A DNA stretch of 64,000 nt from NCBI GenBank assembly GCA_902563575.1, contig CACEXV010000001.1:372001-436000 (forward strand). The letters run 5' to 3'. The stretch's first letter is position 1; each line of letters begins with the position of its first letter. The DNA is from an uncultured Pelagibacteraceae bacterium (GTDB taxonomy: Bacteria > Pseudomonadota > Alphaproteobacteria > Pelagibacterales > Pelagibacteraceae). The notes under the pieces are model-generated. The model searched no databases and was not told the origin of the DNA. It saw only the letters and a program-made list of their open reading frames with translations. The position numbers and the translations under genes are program-made. This document shows, in pieces, positions 18,729-29,293 of this stretch.

Positions 18729-18782
18729 CGTTTGATATTATGTAAAAAAATTAGTACTTTCAACTTAATTATATGATGAATA

Positions 18783-20525
18783 ATGCTGAAATTTAATAAT
18801 AATTTTACAAACTATTATCTGAAAGAAACTGAAAAATTAATTTGGTTTAAAAAGCCAAAAATCGTAATTAAAAAAAATGAAAATAACCATTACGCTTGGT
18901 TTCCTGATGGGCAGCTTAATCTTTATGAAAATTGTATTAGTAATAATTTAAAAAAAAGACAAAATAAAACCGCGATAATTACAGTCAATCAAAATAAAGA
19001 AATTAAAAAATATAGCTTCATACAAATTGATAAAAAAGTTAATAAAATAGCTAATTATATCAAGAAAATATCACCTAATAAAAAATTAAAAGTAATGATA
19101 CATGCCTCTGCATCATTGGAGTCAGCAGTGTTGATGTTTACTTGTGCAAAACTTGGCTGGCATTTTTCTGTCATATTTGAAGAATTGGAGTCTTTAGGTA
19201 TTAAAAATAGAATAAAGCTTTTTAAACCAAATATCTTTTTTTCAAGACTTTCAAAAAAAAAATTTATTAGTAAAATGGGTTTTAAATCATATAAAAAGAT
19301 AAAGTTTATATATGATGAACAGTTTAAAAAAATCATCAATACAAAAGAAAATCCTAAAAAAATAGAAAATAAAGTAGTTGATAGCCCTAATAGCCTTTTT
19401 ACACTTTTTACATCCGGATCAACAGGTGTGCCAAAAGGAATTACCCATTCTACAGGCGGTTATTTGCTTTATTCGAAACTTACATGTCAAAATCAATTTG
19501 GTATTAATGAAAATTCTGTTGTTTTGACTGCATCAGATGCTGGTTGGATTAATGGACATACTTACTCACTCTTTGGACCTTTGTCGTTAGGGTCCACAAC
19601 AATTTTAATTGAAAAACCAATATCCCTAATAGATATTAAACTTTTTAAAAAGATATTAAGTTTAAAAACCAGCGTAATATATCTGCCAGTCACATTGATA
19701 AGATTAATTAAATCTTTAAATAAGAATTTTACTATTAATAAAAGATATATCAAAACTCTTGGATCAATGGGTGAACCACTTGCCCCATCTGTGGCTGAAT
19801 GGTTTTCAAATAAATTTCTAAAAAAAGATAGAGCGATAGTAAATACTTATTTTCAAACAGAGACCGGTGGTATTATAAGCTCTCCAAGATATAATCAAAA
19901 CACAAATCAGGCTCCCCATGGGTCTGTTGGACAACCATTTTCAGAGTATATTAAAATAAATAAACTTGAAAATACAAAAGTTAAAGAAATTAAAATTATG
20001 TCTCCGTGGCCTGGAATGATGAAAAATGTGATAAATGGTAAAATAGAGTGGAATAAATATTGGGATAAAAATAACAATTTTAGGTTATTTGATTTAGCAA
20101 CTAAAAGAAAAAAAAATGTATTTATTCATGGGAGAAATGATGATGTTGTTAACATAAGAGGTCACAGAGTGGGGTCAGAAGAAATTGAGTCTACTTTATT
20201 AAAGATAAAAAAAATAACAGAATGTTGTGTTGTCACATTAAACGATAAATTAGAAGGCTCAAAAATATGTTTATTTGTTGTATCGAATGTGAATTTAGAT
20301 CTTGAAATCGACAAAATGATTATTTCTAATTTTGGTACATATGCTATACCTAAAAAAGTCTTTTATGTTAAGCAATTACCTAAAACAAGAAGTGGAAAGA
20401 TTTTAAGAAGACTTTTAAGAAATATACTTATAAATCCTAATTTAAAAAATTATGGAGATACAAGTACAATTTTAAATTTAAGTAGTTTAAAAGATATACA
20501 AAAAATGGTCAAATCAGATGAATGA
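18783..20525 (+). CDS. AMP-forming acyl ligase, acetyl/propionyl-CoA synthetase-like
   Basis: A 580-residue ANL-superfamily enzyme that activates a carboxylic acid as acyl-AMP. The P-loop TSGSTGVPKG starts at residue 210; GWINGHTYSLFGPLSLGST and NTYFQTETGG match the acetyl/propionyl-CoA synthetase branch, and the N-terminus has the ACAS_N pattern (YAWFPDGQLNLYENC). The catalytic lysine is Lys539 in TRSGKILRR. It is about 50-70 residues shorter than Acs/PrpE. Its end overlaps an acyl carrier protein gene by 8 bp, so it may load that carrier rather than only CoA, as DltA loads DltC. The acid is unknown; a short-chain acid is likely. Confidence 0.88.
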   Translation: MLKFNNNFTNYYLKETEKLIWFKKPKIVIKKNENNHYAWFPDGQLNLYENCISNNLKKRQNKTAIITVNQNKEIKKYSFIQIDKKVNKIANYIKKISPNKKLKVMIHASASLESAVLMFTCAKLGWHFSVIFEELESLGIKNRIKLFKPNIFFSRLSKKKFISKMGFKSYKKIKFIYDEQFKKIINTKENPKKIENKVVDSPNSLFTLFTSGSTGVPKGITHSTGGYLLYSKLTCQNQFGINENSVVLTASDAGWINGHTYSLFGPLSLGSTTILIEKPISLIDIKLFKKILSLKTSVIYLPVTLIRLIKSLNKNFTINKRYIKTLGSMGEPLAPSVAEWFSNKFLKKDRAIVNTYFQTETGGIISSPRYNQNTNQAPHGSVGQPFSEYIKINKLENTKVKEIKIMSPWPGMMKNVINGKIEWNKYWDKNNNFRLFDLATKRKKNVFIHGRNDDVVNIRGHRVGSEEIESTLLKIKKITECCVVTLNDKLEGSKICLFVVSNVNLDLEIDKMIISNFGTYAIPKKVFYVKQLPKTRSGKILRRLLRNILINPNLKNYGDTSTILNLSSLKDIQKMVKSDE

Positions 20526-20751
20526 TCAAAAAAAAATTAAAATAATAGAAATAATATCTAAAAATATAAAAGTTAGTTCGAAATTAATCAAAGAGTCTTC
20601 TTGCATGACTGACTTTGCTAAATGGGATAGTCTTGCTCATGTAAATTTAATGTTAGAATTAGAAAAGCAATTTAAAAAAAAGGTAAGCACAAGTAAAATG
20701 AGTGATTTAAACTCGGTAAATAAAATATTACAATTTTTTCAATCAAAATAA
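20518..20751 (+). CDS. Acyl carrier protein
   Basis: A 77-residue phosphopantetheine carrier. The attachment serine is Ser38 in KWDSLAHVNL (the DSL motif), followed by the conserved LELEKQFKKKV helix. It is not the housekeeping AcpP: it is basic, and it sits between an acyl ligase gene (8 bp overlap) and an MBOAT gene (9 bp gap). This placement suggests a dedicated carrier presenting the activated acyl group to the membrane acyltransferase, analogous to DltC. A phosphopantetheinyl transferase is not encoded here. Confidence 0.9.
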   Translation: MNDQKKIKIIEIISKNIKVSSKLIKESSCMTDFAKWDSLAHVNLMLELEKQFKKKVSTSKMSDLNSVNKILQFFQSK

Positions 20752-20760
20752 TTTTAATAC

Positions 20761-22077
20761 ATGTTATTTTATACTCTTCCTTATCTACTTTTCTTTTTAC
20801 CTATAACTCTTGTTCTCTTTTTTTATGGAAAGTTCTTAAAAATTGATCGAAAAATAATATTAATATTGTTAAGTGCTTTTTTTTACTCTTGGTGGAACAT
20901 CTACTATCTACCACTGATAATCTTTTCAATTTTGATGAATTATTACTTTTATAAAAAAATAACCTCTGGTAAGCCTAATAGAAAAAAAAATCTAATATTT
21001 GGTATAACTCTTAATATTTTACTATTAATAATATTTAAATACACTGATTTTATAATTCAAAATATTAATTTATTACTATCTACTAACATTAGTTATTTAA
21101 ATTTACCATTCCCTCTAGCTATTAGCTTTTTTACCTTTCAAAGTATTACTTTTCTAGTGAATGTATACGATGAAGATTTAATTGATGTAAAAGCCAAAGA
21201 TTTTTTCTTATTTATCATTTTTTTTCCTCAATTAATTGCAGGACCAATAGTTAGATATCGTCACATGATGCCTCAATTTAATAATGAGTCTAATTGGATA
21301 TTTAATAAAAGAAATTTTATTATCGGATTAATTATATTGTTTATAGGATTGGTTAAAAAAGTTTATTTTGCTGGTACATTGTCTGAATTTGTAGACATGG
21401 GGCATCAAAACCTTGATGAGTTAAGTTTTCTTTCAAGTTGGATATTAAGTCTGAGTTTTACTTTTGAATTTTATTTTGATTTTAGCGGCTATGTTGATAT
21501 GGCGACAGGATCGGCCCTGATGTTAAATATCGTTTTGCCTCAAAATTTTAACAGTCCGCTTAAGGCAACATCTGTTATTGATTTTTGGCAGAGATGGCAC
21601 ATGACTTTAACTTACTTCTTAACAACCTTCATTTACTACCCTTTATTAAAATCTTTAAAACAGATAAATTTTCTTAGCACAATGATCATTACTTTTTGTG
21701 TTTTTTTGATAGCGGGTATTTGGCACGGACCTTCATGGAATTTTATTTTATTTGGTGCATTTCACGGCTTAGGGCTAATAATCAATCATGTTTACAAAAG
21801 GTATTTAATTTTTAATATATCAAAATTCGTTTTTTGGTTTTTAACTTTTAATTTTATAAATATTTCTTTTATTTTTTTTAGAACTAGAGAGATTGAGGAT
21901 ATAATTCTAATTTTAAAAAAGATGTTTGATATAAAATCTTTTTTCTATGGTGATTTACAAATAGATAAACTTTCTATGAAATTTTTTAATGATATAAATC
22001 TTTTTATTTGTTTTATATTATCTATTATTGTTTGTATGGCTTTTAAAAATTCATATGAGTTAATAAACAAAAGATGA
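20761..22077 (+). CDS. MBOAT family membrane O-acyltransferase
   Basis: A 438-residue multi-pass membrane protein of the AlgI/DltB type. Marks include YSWWNIYYLPL near the N-terminus, FPQLIAGPIVRY, FYFDFSGYVDMA, DFWQRWHMTLTYFL and the catalytic-region IWHGPSWNF with His322 and GAFHG with His335. Family members take an acyl group from a cytoplasmic carrier through a central funnel and deliver it to an extracytoplasmic acceptor. It follows the carrier protein gene by 9 bp and overlaps the acyltransferase-3 gene by 4 bp. The acceptor is probably a surface polysaccharide; this is inferred from context. Confidence 0.92.
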   Translation: MLFYTLPYLLFFLPITLVLFFYGKFLKIDRKIILILLSAFFYSWWNIYYLPLIIFSILMNYYFYKKITSGKPNRKKNLIFGITLNILLLIIFKYTDFIIQNINLLLSTNISYLNLPFPLAISFFTFQSITFLVNVYDEDLIDVKAKDFFLFIIFFPQLIAGPIVRYRHMMPQFNNESNWIFNKRNFIIGLIILFIGLVKKVYFAGTLSEFVDMGHQNLDELSFLSSWILSLSFTFEFYFDFSGYVDMATGSALMLNIVLPQNFNSPLKATSVIDFWQRWHMTLTYFLTTFIYYPLLKSLKQINFLSTMIITFCVFLIAGIWHGPSWNFILFGAFHGLGLIINHVYKRYLIFNISKFVFWFLTFNFINISFIFFRTREIEDIILILKKMFDIKSFFYGDLQIDKLSMKFFNDINLFICFILSIIVCMAFKNSYELINKR

Positions 22078-23954
22078 CACATAGATATAGATGGGAAATA
22101 GATGGATTACGAGCGATTGCTGTTGGCTTTATCATTCTCTATAACGCTCAAATTACAATTCTTGGCCATCAACCTTTCAAAGGCGGTTTTATTGGGATTG
22201 ATATATTTTTTGTCATCTCTGGTTATTTAATTACTTCAATTATTTTAAAAGAATTAGTCACGACAGGTTCTTTTTCATTTAGACGTTTTTATGAACAAAG
22301 AATAAGACGAATATTTCCAGCTTTACTATTAGTGATGATAGTGTCGTTTCCGTTTGCTTGGATGTATTTGATGACAAATAATTTTATCTCTTATGCAAAT
22401 TCTATTATAACTTCACTTTCATTTAGTTCTAATTTTTTTTATCATTATTCAGCAAATATATTTGGACAAGTTGGAGCTTTACATAAACCATTTCTTCATA
22501 CTTGGTCATTATCTGTTTTAGGCCAATATTATATTTTATTCCCAATTATATTAATCGCTACTTTTAGATATTTAAGAAAATATATAATCCATATTCTGAT
22601 TTTAGGTTTTATTATCAGCTTAGGTATAGCAGAATTGGGCAGTAGAAATGATCCTTCTGCAACCTTTTTCTTTATTCACACCAGAATTTGGGAGTTTATG
22701 GCGGGATCTATTCTTGCTCATTTTGAAATAGAAAAAAGCTCAAAAAATAGATTAAAAGATAACAATAATTTTTTATCTTTTTTTGGTTTATTGTTAATTT
22801 TTTTATCATTTTTTATTTTTTATTATTTCGATAATTTAAATCACCCTTCTTTTGTGACTTTAATACCGGTTATTGGTGTTTGTTTGGTAATTCACTATTC
22901 TACAAAAGATACAATTGTAAAAAAGATTTTATCAATAAAAATTTTGAATATTGCTGGTTTGGTATCTTACTCTCTCTACTTATGGCACTACCCCCTTTTT
23001 GCATTCGTTAGAACAAGCGGAGTCGTAACTGGCGATATAACCAGAAAAATTTTATTGATGGTTGTGCTCGTTTTATTGTCAGTTTTATCTTACTATTTCG
23101 TTGAAAAAAAATTTAGGAACAAAAACTTAAATTTTAAAAAAGTTTTGATAGTTCTCTCTTCAGTTGGGTTGATAGTTTTAATTACAAATTTTCTTATTAT
23201 TTTTAATAAAGGTTATCCTGATAGGTTTACCAATCTTAAAGATATAAATGAGAATTATGTTGCAGATAATTTTCATTTGTCAAAATTAAGAATACCTGAA
23301 GAAAGTAAACAGAAAAAGGAGTTTGATAGAAATAAAATGAAAATTTTAATAATTGGAGATAGTCATGGTGAAGATCTACATAATGCTTTCTTTTTAAATA
23401 AAGAAAAATTTAATAAATATGATTTTGCATATCTTCCTTTTGCCGACACACGTAATTCAAATGAAGAAAACGAAAAGAGAAAAAAAAATAATATTTTTCT
23501 TCAATCTGATGTTTTAGTATTTTCTTTCAGATGGAACGAAAATAAAATAGATATAATTTCCAAATATATTGAAAAAATTGAAAATAAAAAAATTGTCATT
23601 ATTTCAAGCACAAATGAATACAAGGTCCATAGTACAGCATACACTTTATTAGATAAGAAGGTTTTATTTGAAAAAGAAAAATTTGATTATTATGGTTTAA
23701 AAAGGCTTTATTTTCAAAACAGGTTGCTTCATTCCAATTCAGCAATAAATAAAAAACTGAAAAATTTTTCAAAATCAAATAAATTTTTATTTTTAAATAG
23801 AGAAGACTTCATGTGTGATGTTGTTGATCAAGAGTGTGAATATGTTGATAAATCAGGTAATAAAATTTTCTTTGACTATGCTCATTACACTCGCCAAGGT
23901 GCAAAATATTTTGGGGAAAAAATTCATAAGATTAATTGGTTTAAACTCGATTAG
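22074..23954 (+). CDS. OafA-like acyltransferase-3/SGNH fusion with altered membrane motifs
   Basis: A 626-residue protein with an N-terminal acyltransferase-3 membrane domain (about 1-370, some ten helices) and a C-terminal extracytoplasmic SGNH hydrolase-like domain (about 395-626). The AT3 domain keeps EIDGLRAIAVG, GIDIFFVISGYLIT and YEQRIRRIFPA, but the usual TM1 histidine (LYHA) is Asn24 (LYNA), and the usual SVEEQ is SVLGQ (148-151). The SGNH domain is intact: Ser430 in IGDSHG, and Asp601/His604 in DYAHYT. The membrane domain may therefore be inactive or altered, while the SGNH part could transfer the acyl group to its acceptor, like DltD. It is the last gene of the four-gene operon, ending 23 bp before a tRNA-Ser. 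Confidence 0.9.
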   Translation: MTHRYRWEIDGLRAIAVGFIILYNAQITILGHQPFKGGFIGIDIFFVISGYLITSIILKELVTTGSFSFRRFYEQRIRRIFPALLLVMIVSFPFAWMYLMTNNFISYANSIITSLSFSSNFFYHYSANIFGQVGALHKPFLHTWSLSVLGQYYILFPIILIATFRYLRKYIIHILILGFIISLGIAELGSRNDPSATFFFIHTRIWEFMAGSILAHFEIEKSSKNRLKDNNNFLSFFGLLLIFLSFFIFYYFDNLNHPSFVTLIPVIGVCLVIHYSTKDTIVKKILSIKILNIAGLVSYSLYLWHYPLFAFVRTSGVVTGDITRKILLMVVLVLLSVLSYYFVEKKFRNKNLNFKKVLIVLSSVGLIVLITNFLIIFNKGYPDRFTNLKDINENYVADNFHLSKLRIPEESKQKKEFDRNKMKILIIGDSHGEDLHNAFFLNKEKFNKYDFAYLPFADTRNSNEENEKRKKNNIFLQSDVLVFSFRWNENKIDIISKYIEKIENKKIVIISSTNEYKVHSTAYTLLDKKVLFEKEKFDYYGLKRLYFQNRLLHSNSAINKKLKNFSKSNKFLFLNREDFMCDVVDQECEYVDKSGNKIFFDYAHYTRQGAKYFGEKIHKINWFKLD

Positions 23955-23977
23955 AAGATCGCATTAGAAACCATAAT

Positions 23978-24067
23978 TGGCGGAGAGAGAGGGATTCGAA
24001 CCCTCGAAACGGTTTCCCGTTTACACGCTTTCCAAGCGTGCGCCTTCAACCACTCGGCCACCTCTCC
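23978..24067 (-). tRNA. tRNA-Ser(GGA)
   Basis: A 90-nt type II tRNA on the minus strand, with the long variable arm of tRNA-Ser. The acceptor stem pairs GGAGAGG with TCTCTCC, the T arm is GAGGG-TTCGAAT-CCCTC, and the anticodon loop reads CTTGGAAAG, giving anticodon GGA. CCA is encoded at the 3' end (TGG at 23978-23980 on the plus strand). It ends the accessory segment on its right side and is immediately followed by the glycosyltransferase of the translation operon. Confidence 0.96.
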
Positions 24068-24069
24068 AA

Positions 24070-25086
24070 TTAAGATTTTGATATACTTTCATCTAAAGAA
24101 TTAATAAATTCTTTTTTCAAAGGTAATTTATTTTCATACATACCCTCTAAAATTTTTGGATAATTTGTTTTGATTTGATTAATTAGTTTTACTAAGCTAA
24201 TTTGGTCTCTCTTTGATACAAATATACCTTTTTTGTCGCCAATTACGTGCTCAATTTCTTTAAAGATAATCACTGGGCGATTTCTAGCCAATGACTCTAA
24301 TAAAACCATAGGATGTCCTTCCGTGTATGAGGGTAAAATAAAAATATTATGATCATCATAATATTTAATCAAATTTTGTTTATTATTTTCTATCTCATAG
24401 ACATTTACATTCTTTTGATTAATTTTATCTAAAGAGTTTTTTTCTGCACCAACAATAGTTAATTGAAAATCATTATTGCCTTTTATTAGGTTAATCAAAT
24501 TAAAAATACCTTTTTCTTTTCTTATTCTGCCAATATAAAGAAGCTTCACCTTATTAAAATTTATTTGCTTTGTATTTTTTAACCATTCTTCATCAAGTTG
24601 AGAGGGAGCTATTATATCTCCTTTTTTTCCTCTCAAGATAAGAGGATTACAACTTACCAGCATTGATAAACGGGAAACTATGCTAAACATAATGTGATAT
24701 ATCAACTTACCAATGATGCCTATTATTGATTTATATTCTTCATGGCCGTCACTTCTCAAATAAACTATTGGTTTTTTTCCAAATATCCTTAGAAAAATAA
24801 TTGCTAAAAATGTATATGGTGAGATAGATATAACTAAATATTTTGCATTTTTACATTTAAGAGATACAAAAATTTTTGCTAAATACGTGAAAATTGAACT
24901 AAAAATTTTAATATCATTTATTTTCAAATAATGAGCTCTTACTTTTTTTGATTTTCGAGCAATTATGCTGATCTTATATTTTTGGCTTAAACCCTCCGGG
25001 GTCGACTTCATATCTAAGTTATCACAAAAAAAACTTCCATTGTTTTCAAAAATACTTTCATTTGAGATAATGAATAATTTTTCCAT
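24070..25086 (-). CDS. Glycosyltransferase, GT4-type (GT-B fold)
   Basis: A 338-residue glycosyltransferase. The C-terminal half shows the GT4 nucleotide-sugar domain: [18 protein letters not shown], then [16 protein letters not shown], in which the two glutamates of the E-x7-E motif contact the sugar nucleotide. The N-terminal acceptor domain contains a hydrophobic stretch, [11 protein letters not shown], probably for membrane contact. It starts at the last base of lepA (1 bp overlap), so it forms the tail of the translation operon. Donor and acceptor are unknown; lipid-linked surface glycan assembly is likely. Confidence 0.85.
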   Translation of the reverse strand: MEKLFIISNESIFENNGSFFCDNLDMKSTPEGLSQKYKISIIARKSKKVRAHYLKINDIKIFSSIFTYLAKIFVSLKCKNAKYLVISISPYTFLAIIFLRIFGKKPIVYLRSDGHEEYKSIIGIIGKLIYHIMFSIVSRLSMLVSCNPLILRGKKGDIIAPSQLDEEWLKNTKQINFNKVKLLYIGRIRKEKGIFNLINLIKGNNDFQLTIVGAEKNSLDKINQKNVNVYEIENNKQNLIKYYDDHNIFILPSYTEGHPMVLLESLARNRPVIIFKEIEHVIGDKKGIFVSKRDQISLVKLINQIKTNYPKILEGMYENKLPLKKEFINSLDESISKS

Positions 25087-26894
25087 TAATTTTCTTTACT
25101 AATTTTCAATACCCCAATAAATGCTTCCTGTGGTATCTCTACCTTTCCAAATTGTTTAGCTCTTGCCTTACCTTTTTTTTGTTTTTCAAGAAGTTTTCTT
25201 TTTCTATCAAGAGCACCGCCACCATGTATCTTAGTTAAAACATCTTTTTTAAAACCTTTGATGGTCTCTCTAGCAACTATTTTACCACCAATAGCTGCTT
25301 GTACGGGAATCATAAAGTTGTGCCTAGGAATTAACTCTTTTAATTTTTCACACACTTGTCTTCCTGTCTTTTGAGCAAAATCTTTATGAATAATCATCGC
25401 TAAAGCGTCAACTGGTTCTGCGTTTACTAAAATTCCTAATTTAACCAATTCTCCTTCTCTATGACCTGTGATCTCGTAATCAAAACTTGCATATCCGCTT
25501 GAGATAGACTTTAGTCTATCGTAAAAATCAAAAACAACCTCATTTAATGGTAATTCATATGACAGGACCGCTCTTTTACCCGAGTAAGTTAGATTTGTTT
25601 GAATACCTCTTTTGTCCTGGCATATCTTAATAATCGATCCAAGATAATCGTCTGGAGTAATAATTGTCGCTTTAATCCATGGCTCCTCTATTTTTTCTAT
25701 CTGCGTAGGATCAGGCATATTAGAAGGATTTTGCAGGTCAACTATTTTTCCATCTTTTTTCTGAATTTTATAAATGACTCCTGGTGTTGTAGTAATTAAA
25801 TTAACATCAAACTCTCTTTCTAATCTTTGAGTTATTATTTCCAAATGCAATAGACCAAGAAATCCACATCTAAAACCTAGGCCTAGTGCACTAGATGACT
25901 CTGCTTCGTATGAAAAACTAGCATCATTTAATTTAAGTTTAGCTAAACCATCTTTAAGTTTTTGATATTCAGAACTATCAACTGGAAACAGGCCGCAGAA
26001 TACTACAGGTTTGCTTGGTTTAAATCCTGGTAGTGGAGAAGACAGAGGTTTCGAGTTATCACAAATCGTATCACCTACTTTTGTCTCAGATAATGATTTT
26101 ATTCCAGTGATTATAAATCCGATCTCCCCTGCTCGGAGTTCCTCTATATCGTTGGGTTTGGGGTTAAAAGTTCCAACTCTTTCAACAGTGTAAGAACTAT
26201 TATTAGACATAAATTTAATCTTCATGTTCTTTTTTATACTTCCATCTAATATTCTAACTAGAATAACTACTCCTAAATAACTATCATACCAGCTATCAAC
26301 TAATAAAGATTTTAGCTTACCGGGGGAAGAAGACTTTGGAGCTGGTAAATATTTAACAATGCCTTCAAGTATATCTTCAATGCCCTCGCCTGTTTTACCT
26401 GAGCAACTTATAGCTTTTGAAGTCTCTATACCAATTACATCCTCTATTTCTTTTTTTGTTTTATCAATATCTGACGCAGGTAAATCTATTTTATTCAAGA
26501 TTGGTATTATTTCATGATTAATATCAAGCGCTTGATAAACATTTGCAAGCGTTTGCGCCTCAACTCCTTGGGTGCTATCAACGATTAGTAGTGAACCTTC
26601 ACAAGCTGATAGGGATCTACTAACTTCATAGCTAAAATCTACATGTCCCGGAGTATCTATGATATTTAAATTGTACACCTTGCCATCTTTGGCTTTATAA
26701 TTCAATTTAACTGTTTGAGCTTTAATAGTTATTCCTCGCTCTCTTTCTATTTCCATTGAGTCAAGAACTTGCTCTTTCATCTCTCTTTCGGCTAATCCTC
26801 CACATTTTTGGATAATACGATCAGCAATAGTTGATTTACCGTGGTCAATGTGTGCAATTATAGAAAAATTACGAATTCTATCTAGATCTGACAT
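25086..26894 (-). CDS. lepA: Elongation factor 4 (LepA)
   Basis: A 602-residue ribosome-associated GTPase that helps stalled or aberrant elongation and ribosome assembly. G-motifs are AHIDHGKST (14-22), DTPGHVDF and NKIDLP; the LepA-specific C-terminal domain ends in [17 protein letters not shown], followed by [14 protein letters not shown]. Length matches the family. It lies directly after pheT, sharing one base with its stop, and shares one base with the following glycosyltransferase gene. Confidence 0.97.
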   Translation of the reverse strand: MSDLDRIRNFSIIAHIDHGKSTIADRIIQKCGGLAEREMKEQVLDSMEIERERGITIKAQTVKLNYKAKDGKVYNLNIIDTPGHVDFSYEVSRSLSACEGSLLIVDSTQGVEAQTLANVYQALDINHEIIPILNKIDLPASDIDKTKKEIEDVIGIETSKAISCSGKTGEGIEDILEGIVKYLPAPKSSSPGKLKSLLVDSWYDSYLGVVILVRILDGSIKKNMKIKFMSNNSSYTVERVGTFNPKPNDIEELRAGEIGFIITGIKSLSETKVGDTICDNSKPLSSPLPGFKPSKPVVFCGLFPVDSSEYQKLKDGLAKLKLNDASFSYEAESSSALGLGFRCGFLGLLHLEIITQRLEREFDVNLITTTPGVIYKIQKKDGKIVDLQNPSNMPDPTQIEKIEEPWIKATIITPDDYLGSIIKICQDKRGIQTNLTYSGKRAVLSYELPLNEVVFDFYDRLKSISSGYASFDYEITGHREGELVKLGILVNAEPVDALAMIIHKDFAQKTGRQVCEKLKELIPRHNFMIPVQAAIGGKIVARETIKGFKKDVLTKIHGGGALDRKRKLLEKQKKGKARAKQFGKVEIPQEAFIGVLKISKEN

Positions 26895-29293
26895 TAGGTT
26901 CTTATTTTTCCACCAGTTTTGTTTTCAACTTCTTTAATTATTTTTTGACTAATTTGATTTAAATCTGAGTCTGACAGCGTTTTGTCTTGGGCTTGGATGG
27001 AAACACTTATCGCGACAGATTTTTTATCTTGAGGTAAATTTTGTCCCTCAAATACATCAAAAATATTTACAGAGCGTATGTTGCTATCGACTACGAGAAT
27101 TAGTTTTTCTAATTTTCCAACTTGATAATTTTTATCCATTATAAAAGCAAAATCTCTTTCTGATTTTTGGAAATCAGAAAATTTGAAGTTGTCTTTTGAA
27201 ACTCTAAGTTTTTTCTTAGGCTCAGGAATATCTTTCAAATAAATTTCAAAACCGTAAATATTTTTTTCTTTAAAATCTAGTTTTGAAATAATTGTCGGAT
27301 GTATTTCGCCAAAAGTAGCAATACATTCGCCGGATTCCGTTTTAAAATTTATTGAACCTGACCTGCCAGGGTGATAATAATTTTTTGATTTATTTGTAAT
27401 TATTAGATCTTCCTCTTTTATACCTATTTCAATTAAGGTTTTTATAACATCACCTTTAACATCGAATATATCAATACTCCTAGTCTCTTCAGACCAACTC
27501 TTTTTAAAAAACTGTCCAGATCTCAAACCTCCAATAACGACTTGTTGATCACCAGGATTTTTACCATGAAATGTTGGCCCTATCTCAAAAAGAGAGATAT
27601 CTCCGAAGCCTCTGTCTTGATTTTTTTTTAAATAAAAAAGTAAATTTGAAAAAATTGATCTTCTTAGAACATTTAATTCGGTAGAAATGGGATTGTAAAT
27701 AAAAATTGGTTTTTGATCTTGAACAACTAGTTGCTCTATTTTTTGATCTGTGAAAGACCAAGTTACTGCTTCAAGATAACCTTTATTTGATATAGCTCTT
27801 TGAATAAGATGAAATAATTTTTGCTTATAATCTAGTGTGTCATGCTCTCTAGTTTTCTTGGGTTCAATTAGGTCTATTTTGTCAAATCCTTTTATCCTTA
27901 TTAGTTCTTCAATAAGATCTATGTCCTGCTCAACGTCAGGTCTCCATGACGGGACTTGTGCCTTTATTGATTTTTTCCCCAATTTTAATTTAAATCCTAA
28001 AGAAGATAATATTTTTTTACATTCTTGATTTGAAATAGAAAATCCTATTGTTTTTTTAAATTTGTCGTTGTCTAATTCAATTGTTTTATTAATAAAATTT
28101 TTTTTTCCAACTATATTAAATTTGCTTGCCTCACCGCCACAAATTTGAAGAATTAAACTTGTGGCTACATTTAAACCTTCAATCACCGAGTTTGGATCAA
28201 TACCCCGTTCAAATCTGTATTTCGCATCAGTTTCTAAACCGAGTTTTTTTGCAGTTTTTCGTACAGATGACGGTAAAAAATAAGCTGACTCTAATAAAAT
28301 ATTTGAGGTACCAAATTTAGTTCCGGTCTTTGTACCTCCGATTATACCGCCAAGACCGAGAACTCCTTTTCTATCTGATATTACACACATATCTTTTTCA
28401 AGCTTATATTCTTTATCGTCCAAAGCCTTGAAGATCTCATTTGCTTTTGAATTTCTTACTATTATTTCACCCTCAATCTTGTCCGCGTCGTAAGCGTGTA
28501 ACGGTCTATTCAAGTCAAACATTACATAATTTGTTATATCTACAACTGCTGAAATAGGCTTTAATCCTAATGAGATAATTTTTTCACGTAACCATTTTGG
28601 ACTTTCTTTATTCTGTATGTTTGTAATTAGGCAGCTACCAAAAACAAGACAGCCTTGATTTTTCTCTTTTGTGATCGAAACACTTATTTTTTGAACTTTT
28701 TTTTGTTTAAGTTTAATTTTTTTTAAATCTGTAAACTTTCCTAAGCCCGCAGCTGCCAAATCTCTAGCTACTCCTCGTATTCCTAAACAATCAGGTCTAT
28801 TTGGGGTTATTGAAATATCTATAGACTTTTCACTGCTTGATTTAAAGAAGCTTTTTCCTAGCTTCGATGAACTGTTTTTCAATTCTACTATACCATTGCT
28901 ATCCTTTGATAAACCTAATTCATACTCTGAACAAAGCATTCCTCTAGACTCAATACCTCTTATTTTTGCAATTTTTAATTTCATTTTTGTTTTAGGTATT
29001 ACAGCACCTGGCGGAGCGTAAACAGTTATAAGACCACTTCTTGCATTTTGTGCACCGCAAACAACTTTAATATGTTCCTCTCCTCCAATGCTAACTTCAC
29101 AAAGTTTTAATTTATCGGCATTAGGGTGTTTTTCAGATTTTATTATTTTTGCAATTTTAAATGCGGAGTTTTCCCCCGATCCTTCACTAACACCTTCAAC
29201 TTCTAAACCAATGTCTGTTAACTTTTCAATTATCTGATTTATGGATGCCGTTGTCTTTAAATGATCTTTAAGCCAAGACAGTGTAAGTATCAT
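26894..29293 (-). CDS. pheT: Phenylalanyl-tRNA synthetase beta subunit
   Basis: The beta chain of the alpha2-beta2 PheRS, 799 residues, normal for bacteria. An N-terminal tRNA-binding (EMAP-like) domain is at about 40-150 ([22 protein letters not shown]), followed by the B3/B4 editing domain, B5 ([17 protein letters not shown]) and the C-terminal ferredoxin-like anticodon-binding domain. Its start overlaps the end of pheS by 4 bp, and its stop overlaps the lepA start by one base. Confidence 0.97.
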   Translation of the reverse strand: MILTLSWLKDHLKTTASINQIIEKLTDIGLEVEGVSEGSGENSAFKIAKIIKSEKHPNADKLKLCEVSIGGEEHIKVVCGAQNARSGLITVYAPPGAVIPKTKMKLKIAKIRGIESRGMLCSEYELGLSKDSNGIVELKNSSSKLGKSFFKSSSEKSIDISITPNRPDCLGIRGVARDLAAAGLGKFTDLKKIKLKQKKVQKISVSITKEKNQGCLVFGSCLITNIQNKESPKWLREKIISLGLKPISAVVDITNYVMFDLNRPLHAYDADKIEGEIIVRNSKANEIFKALDDKEYKLEKDMCVISDRKGVLGLGGIIGGTKTGTKFGTSNILLESAYFLPSSVRKTAKKLGLETDAKYRFERGIDPNSVIEGLNVATSLILQICGGEASKFNIVGKKNFINKTIELDNDKFKKTIGFSISNQECKKILSSLGFKLKLGKKSIKAQVPSWRPDVEQDIDLIEELIRIKGFDKIDLIEPKKTREHDTLDYKQKLFHLIQRAISNKGYLEAVTWSFTDQKIEQLVVQDQKPIFIYNPISTELNVLRRSIFSNLLFYLKKNQDRGFGDISLFEIGPTFHGKNPGDQQVVIGGLRSGQFFKKSWSEETRSIDIFDVKGDVIKTLIEIGIKEEDLIITNKSKNYYHPGRSGSINFKTESGECIATFGEIHPTIISKLDFKEKNIYGFEIYLKDIPEPKKKLRVSKDNFKFSDFQKSERDFAFIMDKNYQVGKLEKLILVVDSNIRSVNIFDVFEGQNLPQDKKSVAISVSIQAQDKTLSDSDLNQISQKIIKEVENKTGGKIRT

